From positions 1 to 64,000 of the forward strand of contig MCFL01000002.1 of assembly GCA_002102555.1 (NCBI GenBank): a stretch of 64,000 bases of DNA, in the 5' to 3' direction. This document shows positions 34,890 to 45,700 of the stretch, in pieces (the stretch's first letter is position 1; every line of letters starts with the position of its first letter). A model generated the notes under the pieces. That model searched no databases and was not told the DNA's origin. It worked only from the letters and a program-made list of their open reading frames with translations. The stretch comes from Catenaria anguillulae PL171. Lineage: Eukaryota > Blastocladiomycota > Blastocladiomycetes > Blastocladiales > Catenariaceae. A program made the translations under genes and the position numbers.

Positions 34890-37800
34890 CAAGGGCAAAT
34901 ACTAACCAGAATTATCGACAAACATTCTTGTTGCAAATGTAGGGGGTTCACAGGCAAACGACCGTCTCATCGCAACACTTAACCATGCAGCGGAAAGCGG
35001 AGTGGGCATTGTAATAACAACAGAAACAAAACTCTCCCACAAATCGTCCCGAGCACTCGATTGCCGCATGTTGAGCCAGGAGTGGATCGTGCACCTCGCG
35101 CATGACCAAGACAAACCCCAAGGATCAGGTGCACTCGTCGCCGTCGAACCGGCGCTTGCCCGTCACACTTGCCACTGGACCCAATATGGCGGATACATTG
35201 TTGCGTTCAGCATCCATGGGCGGTACCAGTACAGATTGCGTGTTGTTGGAGTCTATGCGCCGCCGCAAGACGCCAATGCCAGAGCGGTGGTACTAGAGGC
35301 GCTAAAACAGGAGACAGAACGCTCGAATGCACGGGCGATTTGCTGTTGGTGGCAGGTGATATGAACGAGCGGGATGATGCGCCGAGCCTGCCGATTGAAA
35401 GGTTCTGCCTGGAAAATGGTTTGGTGGACGTGGCTGTACACCTTGACGCAAATGGCCCAACGCACGTAGCCGGTGGCCGCCTGGATCGCATCTACGCATC
35501 GCCGGGATTCCTGCACGATGTGCACGCCTTACTTGTGCAACCAGCCAGTGGCTTTGACCACTCCCGCCTCCTGCTATTGTCATCACTGGCAGTCCGTTTG
35601 GACCGTAGCATTGCCCGCGCACAAGCAGAAGCCCGCCGAGCGGCAGCCCGATACGTTCTTGACACCGAGAAACTGACACCACAATCCTGGGCTAAGTACA
35701 GCAGTCGGGTGATCAACGATCTTGGCTTGACTTTGGCCACGACAACACGTTTCCATCGTGGGTGGAAGCAGATGCGGTCCAAGCAGCAAGCATCCAGCCC
35801 GAAATCGATATTCTCGACTCATCAATCCCGGTTCGGACCCGGTGGGAGAAATTCCACAGAGTAGCCGCGCAAGCATTGGAAACAGAGCTGCCAAGACGCA
35901 AACGCGGACCGGCACCAAGGCCCAATCACGCCCTGCGACCGAATCAGGACAAGTCGGACGCTTGCGTGGCGCTCATGGCACTAGATAAATTGTTGCGCAA
36001 CCCGGAAGCGACGGTGAATGACGACGAGCGACGACGAATTGAGGCGGTGCTGCCCGGAGTGGTGCTCCCGCTGGGTAATGTTGCGCTCATGGACGCACGG
36101 GCCCGTCTGGCGGAGCGAGTAATGCAAGAGGCGGGCCGACGACGCCGCGAGGTCATAGATAAGGCAGTCAAAAGGCGGGTAGAGCGCTTTGCGACGAATC
36201 TGGGGTCCGTGGTGAGCTCGGTTCTGGACCGGCAACGGCCGGCGAGTTGCGTCGATTGTATCTTCGATGGGGACGAGCTGGTACTGGAGCCAAACGCCGT
36301 CAAGCAGGGTGTAGCGAGTGCGGTATCGGCCAACTTCGACTTTCAACAACCAGGTGACCCGCTCAATGCGTCAAATCCGATTCGGCGGCATGCCAACCAC
36401 TGCAACATGTGCGGCAGCAGTCTGGGATGGTGTCGAGCATGAGATCTCTGGGTGGACGTCGCAGGAGCGCTCAACCGGGTGGATCTGGACAAAGCGCCAG
36501 GAGAATCGCAACTTGGGTACCGCCACTATGCAGCACTAGGTACGGTGGGACACAAGGTACTTGCGCGACTGTTCACTGAATGTACCAGGAAGGTTGGACC
36601 CCCGACGAGTGGCGCCACGGTGTCATATTCCTCATGCCGAAGAAACCCGAAGGGTATACAGGCGACATCAACAACATGCGGCCAATCACGTTGCTCGAGT
36701 GCGCGTCCAAACTCTTCAACTCGATTGTGTGGAACCGCATCCAATCGGCAGCCGCAAAGCACAAGGTACTAGGAGGTGCAAGGTTCTCGGCGCTTAGAGG
36801 TACGGACACGAGGCTACCAGTGGACGTGTTAAATGGTTTAGTGGCGCAGGCACAGGCGGCGGGTTCGGACGAGGCGTTGTGGGCTACTCAGAGGACAAGT
36901 CAAAAGCCTTCAACACAGTCCCGCACCGATTTGTACGACTGGCACTTGAGCGCCTACGCTTGCCAGACCGATTCGTCGACTTTTACTGCCGCAACTTCTT
37001 GCAAGATCGTACAGCCTCGGTCATCACAGCCTTTGGCAAGACTGACAAGTTCAACCTTCACCTAGGCATACCGCAAGGTGCCGTCAAGTCGCCGTTCCTC
37101 TGGAACGCGTTCTACGACATTTTGTTGTGCGCGGTCGAGGATGCCTGCGAGGGCGTGAATCTCGAAGTGCGAGTGCCGAAGGTCGACGTGGGGTCGCGGG
37201 TGGGCGACTCGGAGGTGGTGGCAACGCGAAAGTACGTTGCGATTGGGTACATTGACGACGCCATCTTCTTCGCCAAGACGCGAGAGGAACTGCAGCGAGT
37301 GGTCGACCTGGTGGACGAGTTCAATGAATTGGCTCGCATCAAGGCAAACGGAAGCAAAGGATTCGTGCTGGCATTCAATGCTCGCGACGGTGGGGCAGGC
37401 ACAGTTATGTCGCAAGGTGTGGTGGTGCCCCGGGTGGGTGTAGGAGACGCGCGTCGGTACCTGGGTGTCTTCATTGATGGTGCAGGGCCAAGGAATGCGA
37501 CCGAAAGAGCAATGCTCAGCTCGGTCACTGGCGCCCTCAACGTGCTGCGGTCAAAGCGCATTCCAGCGCAGATCGCCACCTACGTGATCAACGCGATCAT
37601 CGTTCCATCGGCCGCCTACCATGCCTGCGGCTTCGTTCCTTCTCCCTCGTTTCTTGACCGTCTCGACGCTAAACTACGCAACGCACTCAGACATGTAGCT
37701 CGCCTCCCATCCAAAACTCCAGCCTCGGTGCTGCACGACGAGTCTACGTACGGCCTGAAATCAATCGCATGTGCCTTGCTCTCCTCGAAGGCCTCTTGGC

Positions 37801-40363
37801 TCAGGTTTTGCCTGTCTCAGCCGACAACAAGTGAACACTTCCACGTGGCTTGCGCCCAGGTTGCTCAAGCCCAGCGTGCTCTGCACTGGTGGACCTCCCC
37901 GCTGGCATACCCACCATCGAGCATCCGCTCCCAGGTCGCCCAGAGAACCCCATCACCTGTCATCAACCTCCTGCCCCTTTTCTCGCGATCGTTTTTGTCC
38001 ATCCACCTTGTCGGTCGCGCTGATCCGTTTCTTGTCTCACCCTCTGACGACATCCCCCTTGAGTCAGTTATTCCTTTCGACGTTTTGCACATTCTCAGAC
38101 CCCACCTGCTCCGCTCTCGTGTTTTTTCCCTTTCCCCTCTGATCTCTACCATTTGTTTTTACGACCAAGACAGCACCACGACCCGGTTTTCAAACGCCGT
38201 AGCATCCACTCGTCGCCTCCTTGCACCCCGGTGCCGAAGAAATGGGCGTGTTTTTCACGCGCTCCAACGACTTGTCGATTGCGTCGCCACGCGGTGCGCA
38301 TCGCTTGGTCGCACGCTCCACCTGCTCACCGCGCCGCGCCATGTCAGGCAGCCGTACTATCACGTCGGCCAGCTTGTCATCTGGGAGAGTGACGGCGCCG
38401 TAGTCTTTGGCCTCTGCGCCGATGTCGACCGCCGAAGTGACCCCAACGACACAATCCTTTTATTGCGACACCTCCGGCCATGCCGCTGCCCACTGGCCCA
38501 CCAAGTAGCGCCCGAGCCTTGCTGCACCCTGCTACACCTCTGCCTCGATTGCGACGACCCGCTCCAATGCAGATTTGCGCACGACCGCCTCAACAGACCA
38601 GACTGCACCACCACAGTACCGCTTTCGCTCGCCCGGCCAGTCTCCGCTCTTCAATCAGTAGATTGACGGGATGGCCCAGTTGCCTTTTTGGTCCACGCTC
38701 CAGATTCTGCCCACCCACACCTGTGCCCATATGTCCAGCTGCTGTGAGAACCAGTGTTTGGTGATCCCAATCGCGACGCGTCAGACTCCGGGGACTGCTC
38801 AAGCGACTGCGACGATGACGACCCACTACATGCCAGCGAGCCGGCTATTTTCGAGTACCCGCCAACGTCAAATCGTGGCCCGTTCACACGGGCGACGCGG
38901 AAGGTGCTTGATTGTTGGACCGATGGCTCACTCCAGCCTGCCACCAGCGCCTCGGTAACGCTTATGGGTTTTGGCGCACACTGCCCCGCACTTGGCATTG
39001 AGCTTTTTGGCCGCCTCCCCGCGGCACCAGCCAGCTCGACTCGTGCTGAGCTTTACGCTGTCTGCGCGCTTGCTGCGTACCTGCCTCCAAGTTCTCGCGC
39101 CCGCATCCACTCTGACTCGGCAGCAGCGTGTCTCCTTGTCACCACTACACTCTCGGAACCCACCACAATCACCGCCAAAATGCGCTCGCCGCCCACGCTG
39201 CTCGATCTCCTCCTTGTTTTGAGGGCAATTGTGCGCCACCGCGACCTGAGCATCACCGTAGTCAAGGTCAAAGGCCACTCAGGAGACCGCAACAACGACA
39301 AGGCTGATCAGCTTGTGTCGCGGGGGGCATCTGCGCCTCGGGCGTGCAGGTTTAGCAAGGAATTCCTCGCAGAGATCGACTTTGGCGCACTGTTGCAGCT
39401 TGGGCACTTGCCAGTGTACACCAGCCTTGGCGAGGCGCTCCAGGCGGCATCTTGGGCAGAAGCAAGGGTGCAGCTCGCAAGCCATGTGTACAAGCTCGTC
39501 TGGAGCCCGACATGCTCATATTTGCAAAGGCCATTCGCAGTGGCCGCAAGCCCGCCGCGCGTGTCGCATCATTCTCCCTTGACTCTCTGGTCACTTTCCG
39601 CGTCAAGGTGCTCACGGGACGGCTCCCAACGCTTGCCCAATTGCACATGTACTGGCCAGATCGCGCCCTGTCACCGCTCTGCACACTGTGTGGCTCTTTG
39701 GATGACCAGCAGCATTGGGTGGTGTGTCCAAGGCTGGCTGACAAGCGGTGGGAACTTGGCGTGGCGGCCCACGAGTGTGTTGAGCAACTTTTGCCAGGCG
39801 CTGACACGACTCTCGCAGTCCAGGCAAGAAGTGTGCTTGCCCACTTGTTGCACCCAAGTCGCCTGCGCGCAACAGCGGCGTGTGTAGTAGACTTGGCACT
39901 ACGCAGGAGGTTCCCCGGACTTGCATCCCAGCTCCCGCGGATTGTGGCAAGTGTTTTGTTGCTCATCTGGTGCACGGTGTGGAAGCCCCGGTGTGAGAAG
40001 GTTGGCTCGATTGCTCCACCAGGCCAAGACAACCAGGGTGTGACCAATTGCCTCTGCCAAGTATGCACGACCAAAGGTCAACAACAACGTCAAGTAACGG
40101 CACCTGTGTCTGCAGCTGAAATTGCATGCCACTTCACGCACGAGTTGGCTGTTGGTGCTCCACCCGTCTTTGGTGCTGCCCAAGACGACATCAGGCCGCT
40201 TCCGTGGGCATTCTGGCATCACCTTGGTGCCATGCCAGGCCTGGCACAACCGCTATTCGGACTCCAGCCATCAACAAAACGTTTCGTAAACCGGGTTGTG
40301 GTGCGCAGCTTGTCTGGGCCCCACACGACTTTTGTTCCTGTCCTCTCCCTGCCACAAACCTAG
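34890..40363 (+). pseudogene. LINE-d ORF2 (endonuclease-RT-RNase H-zinc finger), frameshifted
   Basis: Domains appear in order. The AP endonuclease (34.9-35.6 kb) has an ETKLSH motif and a GDMNERDD-like segment. The RT (about 36.6-37.6 kb) has YIDDAIFF as its catalytic motif near 37.24 kb. A connection domain follows, then RNase H (38.9-39.3 kb, CWTDGS, SDSAAA and KVKGHSGD) and a C-terminal finger (CTLCGSLDDQQHWVVC near 39.69 kb). The reading frame changes at least five times (roughly 35.3, 35.8, 36.5, 36.9 and 39.5 kb), so the ORF is dead. The family is the RNase H-containing I/Tad-like group of LINEs. Confidence 0.8.
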
Positions 40364-40802
40364 CCCCCCGACAGTCACCCCGCCCGCCTCACTCCCTCTT
40401 CTGAACTTCCGTTGGAAAAATGAAAACCACCGCAAAAAAAAAAAAAAAATCTGATGTCTCACATGGACTGTTTGTTTCCCCCGCTCCCCTGCATTGATTG
40501 TCATACGCCCGTGCCTCGACCCCCCCCACCAACCTGCACTCTTGATGCTGCCTTTGCCCTCACCTTGATTTCTTGCCCTTATCACCATTGGCTTACATAT
40601 TCTTCCTTCCCCCTCCCCCCTCCCCCCCCCCCCCCGCCCCACTGTTGCCAACCGCTCCTTCCATTGTGTTGTGTGCCTGTTGCTGCCTCTGGCAGGTGTA
40701 TTCTGAGTGTCTGTTTGAATTATCCACCCTTTCCCTTCCTCTTTGGGTGTTCAGAGCTGATACGATTTTATAAATACATGCAATGTGGTTAAAAAAAAAA
40801 AA

Positions 40803-41240
40803 GAATGTAATATGTATATGGATAGATAAAACACGTTTTTTTTTTAAATACAAGCAGCCTATGTACTGAGGGAGATAGACCATTGATACACAAAGACACA
40901 AGCTCATACACACAAACACACAACTCCTTGGACTTGGCACTTGGGTACTTGCTTGGGGCCTTGGACCTTTGGCTTGATTCCAATCTTGTACAACCACCAA
41001 CAGAGGGTGGGCAAAGCAAGAATGCAAGCAATGCAGGTGCAGGGGCCAGGAGGCCAGGGGCTGAAGGAGGCAATGTGGAGCAGAGACCAAGCAACCACAT
41101 GTGCACCAGATGACTTGGGTGGGGTTCGAACCCACGACCTTCGCCTTGCAAGGCGGGAGTGTTGCCACTATGCCAAAACCACTGGCTGGATAGATAAAAC
41201 ACTGACAAAGAGAATACGGATGGTATGATGATGGAAACAC
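40803..41240 (-). repeat. GyA LTR-like fragment with SINE-B inside
   Basis: Once the SINE at 40835-41187 and one TSD copy are left out, the remaining 70 bp or so matches 1869-1930 in the same orientation. One end abuts the LINE-d poly(A); the other joins a tLINE 3' UTR at about 41241. It is probably the far LTR of GyA, now only a fragment. Confidence 0.5.
40835..41187 (-). mobile_element. SINE-B: tRNA-headed SINE with poly(A) tail and TSD
   Basis: This is a 353-bp minus-strand unit flanked by GGATAGATAAAACAC (40820-40834 and 41188-41202). Its 5' head (about 41110-41185) has a box A-like TGGCATAGTGG and a perfect box B GGTTCGAACCC, with TTGCAA in the anticodon-arm position. The body is unlike that of tSINE. 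It ends in TTTAAAAAAAAA, so it was probably mobilised by a poly(A)-type LINE. The uninterrupted target is visible at 1869-1930. Confidence 0.85.
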
Positions 41241-41922
41241 AACCAGACACTGTATGCACCCAACGCCAATACAGAGGTTCAGATCGAGCCAAAAGTGGTG
41301 TGCTGACCAATCGCGCGGAAGGCATATTGTTGGGCATTGCAAGGAAAGGCACCAACCCAATACACCAGAGTGCCCGCGACCTTGGAATCACACAGCCGCG
41401 TGCCTTGAGCGCAGTGTCAGCCGACGACTACACAAAGGGAGGAGCAATACCAGACAGAAGCCACCGTGAGGCAGCATCGTCGGAAGCAAGACGGGTATGG
41501 TCGTGGCGACCAACAGGGCAAAGGAACTTGGAAATGGCGACGCTGCGCCAGCAGTGAGGAATCGGGTGGTGGGTGTCGAGGTGGTGGGAGTATGGCGTCA
41601 AACACGCCAGGCAAAAGATGGACGGAAGGGGCAGAGGAGGATCGAGAGGGGCCGGGAGCAAAGATGGCAGCGCCGCAACCATCTTGTAGGGAAGCCGCTT
41701 GGGTTGCTTTCGCAACTGGGCCGGTGGTGGAAGAGGCGGCGCCGGGGCAACAAACGGGGGCGGGTCAGCCATGGGCATGTCTGGGGGCAGGCGGAACCGG
41801 GATGTGGGTGTGCCAAGGACTATGCACAAAACAGCATGCATACCGAAAGTGCCACCCGCGTGGTTCGAACCCAAACCTTCACAGTGGACACCCGGCGCCT
41901 CGACCACTGGGCCACGACAGCA
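41241..41922 (-). mobile_element. Chimeric retro-element: tRNA-like SINE head joined to tLINE ORF2 end and 3' UTR
   Basis: The minus strand begins next to the tRNA-Thr repeat with the tSINE head (about 41815-41922, box B GGTTCGAACC). It then passes directly into the tLINE C-terminal ORF2 coding region (41815 down to about 41420, aligned with 42720-42975) and 3' UTR. The junction lies at about 41815. Template switching during reverse transcription is the simplest explanation. Its 3' end is lost at the join with GyA LTR-like sequence. Confidence 0.65.
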
Positions 41923-41941
41923 CCCCAGAGCCTTTGTAGCT
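41923..41941 (+). repeat. tRNA-Thr-derived target repeat, 3' side of tLINE
   Basis: CCCCAGAGCCTTTGTAGCT is identical to 50688-50706 on the other side of tLINE. The last 12 nt equal positions 1-12 of the tRNA-Thr gene at 51384. Confidence 0.88.
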
Positions 41942-42196
41942 GATGATGATTGTATTGAAGTCATGATATAAGAGCCAACGTTTAGGAACAAATAACACAA
42001 CAAGCCAGGACCCACAGCCTTGCGTCCAACGCCAATACGGTGGTGCAGTTCGAGCCAGAAATGGTATGCTGACCAGACACGCGGAAGGCATAGTTGTTGG
42101 ACATTGTGCGGGAAGGCACCAGCTCAATACACCTGAGCACGCTTGGCCTTGGATACACGTGGCCGCGCGGCTAGAGCGCATCGTCAATGCAAACAA

Positions 42197-42324
42197 TCAC
42201 GCAAATGGAGGAGACACGCCGGACAATAGCAACCGCAAGGCTGCGTCGTCAGCGGCGAGCCGCGTTTGGTCGTGACGACCGACGGGACAACGGAACTTGG
42301 CAATGGCGACGTCACGCCAGCGGA
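42197..42324 (-). pseudogene. Severed C-terminal codons of tLINE ORF2
   Basis: The peptide RWRDVAIAKFRCPVGRHDQ and onward to SGVSPPFA aligns with the end of the chimeric copy at 41420-41560 (CWRSVAISKFLCPVGRHDH to SGIAPPFV). It is therefore the original last 40 or so residues of ORF2, now separated from the rest by the SINE at 42339-42717. Confidence 0.75.
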
Positions 42325-42338
42325 GAGGAGGATCGTGG

Positions 42339-42717
42339 TAGGGCTGTTGTGGCCCAGTGGTTAAGGCGCCGGGCGTCCACTGTGGAGGTCGTGGGTTCAA
42401 ACCCCACAGGCGGCGATTCTGGTATAGTGTTTCTATAGTCCTTGCCACTCGCTTGTGCATGGATTCGGTTTGGTTGCCAAGCACAAGTTAAATTCAAGTT
42501 GTTTCAGGTCCAAGCTGTCCGGGGTGGATCCTGCCTGCTCAACTTCAATCTGAGCCCCCTCTTGGCAAGCACCGCGTGTCCCTCTGTGTTCCCGCCTGTG
42601 TCAAGTACAAGACCCAAGTCCAAGTCCCTCCAAGCTTCAAGGTTGTGTTGTGTATTTGTTCATGGATTGTCGCATATGTACAATTGTCCTGAGGTAAAAT
42701 TTTTTTTTAAAAAAAAA
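42339..42717 (+). mobile_element. Plus-strand tRNA-headed SINE with poly(A)-like tail, inserted in tLINE ORF2
   Basis: This 379-bp unit lies between GAGGAGGATCGTGG copies (42325-42338 and 42718-42731). The head (about 42342-42415) has the same tRNA-like consensus as tSINE (TGGCCCAGTGGTTAAGGCGCC, box B GGGTTCAAACCCC). Part of the body (GTCCAAGCTGTCCGGGGTGGATCC region) is also shared with tSINE. The tail is T9 then A9 rather than the tLINE-like end, and the target is not tRNA-Thr. It therefore used a different integration machinery. Confidence 0.85.
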
Positions 42718-45700
42718 GAGGAGGATCGTGGTTGGATTCGAGGTGATGGGAGTAGGGCGTCAAACACGCCAAGCAGAAAACGGAGGGTAAAGGGAGGGGA
42801 GGGTCGAGAGGAGCTGGGAGAGAGGGCGGGAGGGTGGATACCATCTTGTACGGCAGGCGCTTGGGTTGCTCGGGCCACTGATCCAATGGCGGGAGAGGCG
42901 GGGCCGGGGACACAAACGGCGGGGCGGGTGCCATGACCATGTCGGGTGGCTGCCGGAACCAGAACGTGGGCGTCGGGTGGTAGACGGGCACAAACCCATT
43001 GTACTTGGTGTGACGCTTGTGTGGTAGGCCAGCCACATTGGGCCGTGCTCGCTCTTGCGGTGGGAGCAGACCAATGCGCGCTGAACGAGCAATGCGCAGC
43101 TCCTCCTTGTTCTCGCGCGTGTTGGGGTCAGGGTAGAAGGCGTAGATGGCCGTGGTGTGTGCCTCCCAGACCCGCTCAAACAGAATGGACGACACGCGCG
43201 AGAGGAGAAGGCCGGCAACGCGCGAGGCGGGGAGTTTGAGGCGCGGGCCAGAAGGACGGAGTATGTCAACGGCGGCCATGGTCACGACGCATGCGGCGGC
43301 ATGGCGGAGGGACGAGGTGGATGCAAACCAAAGGTCGACCAGTTGGTGTGCGAGCCGCTTGCGCAGGATCGGCGCAGTGGTGAGCGTGGAGAGAGCGGAA
43401 GAGACAGCCGTGACTGCAAGCTCGTGGGCAGCATCACGGTCAGTCTCGCCAGCGGGGCACTCTAGCCAGTGTACTTGGTCGTCCTCGTACGCGGCGTCGG
43501 GGAGCGGGCAGCGCGGACACCATGGGCCTTGATGGTACTTGTCGCACCAGCGCGTGAAATTGAGCAGATGCGTCGGGAGGTTGCCTGTGAGGGCTTTCAC
43601 CCGGCGCGCGGGGCACGTGTTGGAAGCAGACGACGAGTGCAAGTCGCCGGCGCGGTGACCGTCGTGCAGTGCGCACTCAGTGGCAGCAGGGTGGGCATTG
43701 GGCCAGTCGATGTAGGGTGTTGATTGGGTGAGTTGAGCGTGGGCATGAATGTGCAAGAGCGTGGTGATGAATTGGCGCGGGTCATTGCTGACGTTGCGGC
43801 AGTCGAGGCATGGGTGCGGCAGGACAGTCGTGAGCGAGTCGGGATGCTCATCTGAGTTTGGGTGGGGCGGAGGAGGAACAAAGTATGCCTGGGGCGGTGG
43901 CGGTGGAGGAGGAGGGGGAGGCGGGGGAGGAGCAGGCACTGGGAAGATGGGACCGAGAATGATGGTATCATTTTTTCTTTTTTCGTGATCTTTTTTGTTT
44001 TTGTTTTCTTTTTGCGAGCTATTTTGAAACGGGGACAGAGATGAAGATGAAGATAAAGATGAAGATGATGACGAAGACATAGGTGTCGATGTAGATGTAG
44101 ATGTAGAAGAACTTGAAGATAGAGACGGAGAAGGAGCCAAACGGCGACGGGGCGGAACAGTTGGGCGGAAACGGGCGACCTGGTGGAGTTGACCGTCAAC
44201 GATGACAGCAGGAGGGGTGGAAGAGCGGACGAGGATGTCGAGGGCAGACTTGTGTGAGCCAAAGGCCAGCGAGAAAGGCAAGTCGGAGAATGCGAGAAGG
44301 TGGGGCGAGAGAAAAGAGGGCTCGAGGTCGTTGGCTGCTGACTTGGCAAGGGAGTCGGCTGCGTCATTATGGGCATGGTGGGGGTCGTTTGGATCATTGG
44401 AATGGCCCTTGACCCAGCTGATGGTGACCGTGAGATTACGATGGGCAATCACGGCGCGAATGGCTGCCCATTCTTGACTGCAGGCGACTCGGACACGACG
44501 GCGGGGGAGCGGGGGTGGCTTGTTGGGCTGCTGAACTTGGCGATAGAATTGCCTGATGGCTGCCTTTGAGTCGGTAAAGATATGTAAAGAAGACGAGACG
44601 GGAATGGAAGAAAGAGCGAGGAGGATTGCCCACACTTCAGAGCGCGTTGAAGAGTGTTCGCCCGGGGGCAAACGGACGCGACAGGAGAAACCGAGTTCGG
44701 GAAAGTAGGCAGATGCACTGGCGGCGCGGTCGGAAAGTGGGGTATCGATCGAGAAAGAGGGGTCGTCAGGGTTGAAGAGTGAACCGTCCGTGTACGCAAT
44801 GAGCGGTTGCGGCCGGCCGGTGGCGAGAAAGTCAGGGACAAGATCAAAAGGGCACTCAACAACCTCACAGCGGTCGACAGTGGGGGGAGACGAAAGGAAA
44901 ACGCGAGAAGAGAAAGCAACAACAGCAGCAATGTCCTGCGCCTCCTCATCGAAAAGTGGAAGCGGGGGAAGAGAAAAAGAATCGAGAGATGGGAGGGTTG
45001 GTGGTTTGAGAAGAAACGAAGGAGAGAGAGCGTGATTGGTAGGGGTATATGGTTGAGGAAACGAAGCGAGATTGAAAGTAGACGGCAATCGGAAAAGGGC
45101 ATCGACAACAAACGCTGCAACATCGTTTTGGACTCCGCCGGCAGTGCCGACATTGAGGACCTTGGTGACGGCCGCATGGACTTGGGGCTTGCCAAATGAG
45201 CGGTAGTCGGCAGGCACGGCGGCGTGATGGAGCAAGTCGTGCATGTACTTGAGCTTGTGGTTGCGAAAGTACTTGACCGACGCCGAGTACGTATCTACAG
45301 GAAGCACGGACACAAGGGGAAACGATTGCCCGCCCCAAGGGTCGTCGGCGGGAGGGACGGAAAGGGGAGTGTACGGGAGAAAAAAGACACCAGCGGAATC
45401 CGAGATGGAAATATGGCCTGCGTGCATGAGAGAGAGTAGGTTGCCAAACCAACAGCGACTGCGGGCGACCGTGATGGGAAGAGGGTGAGAGAGGGGAAAG
45501 AACGGGATGGACAAGTGACGTTGGAGCAAGCAGAGTGACACCTTGATGGCAATGCTGTGTGGGTGGGTATCGTTGAGGGCTGCGAGAATGTCAGTGAGCC
45601 GAGAAGAAAGAACGAGGTCGGGAAACGACTGCAAACCAATAAACGACTTGTCAAAAAGGACGGCATTGGGGTGGTTGACTGGTAGGCCGAGCTTGCGCTT

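Larger units (their letters stand above)
17740..40802 (+). mobile_element. LINE-d, near full length, carrying Gypsy Gy2
   Basis: This is a plus-strand LINE of about 7.8 kb once the 15.2-kb Gy2 insertion is set aside. It has ORF1 (split by Gy2), then ORF2 with AP endonuclease, RT, RNase H and C-terminal zinc finger, then a 3' UTR with an internal A16 tract (about 40434-40450), a C-rich tract near 40.62 kb and a terminal A12 at 40791-40802. The 5' boundary is approximate. I found no matching duplication on its two sides: the left flank is GyA protease and the right flank is GyA LTR-like sequence. The target may therefore have been altered at insertion. Confidence 0.75.

Noticed and set aside
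41110-41187. Possible tRNA gene on the minus strand with TTGCAA in the anticodon loop
   Set aside because: The arm folds only with a 6-nt loop and the unit continues into a SINE body with poly(A) and a 15-bp TSD.
42342-42415. Possible functional tRNA gene on the plus strand
   Set aside because: Box A and box B are good, but no proper anticodon stem forms and the acceptor stem has a mismatch. The sequence heads a SINE with tail and TSD, so it is a tRNA-derived SINE head.
44030-44110. Repeat array, considered as CRISPR-like or minisatellite
   Set aside because: These are simple in-frame GAT/GAA-type trinucleotides within ORF2; there are no regular spacers.
43597-44448. Long open frames in other frames of the tLINE ORF2 region, on both strands
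   Set aside because: They are shadows of a GC-rich, low-complexity coding region (Ser/Thr/Pro runs) and have no domain of their own.
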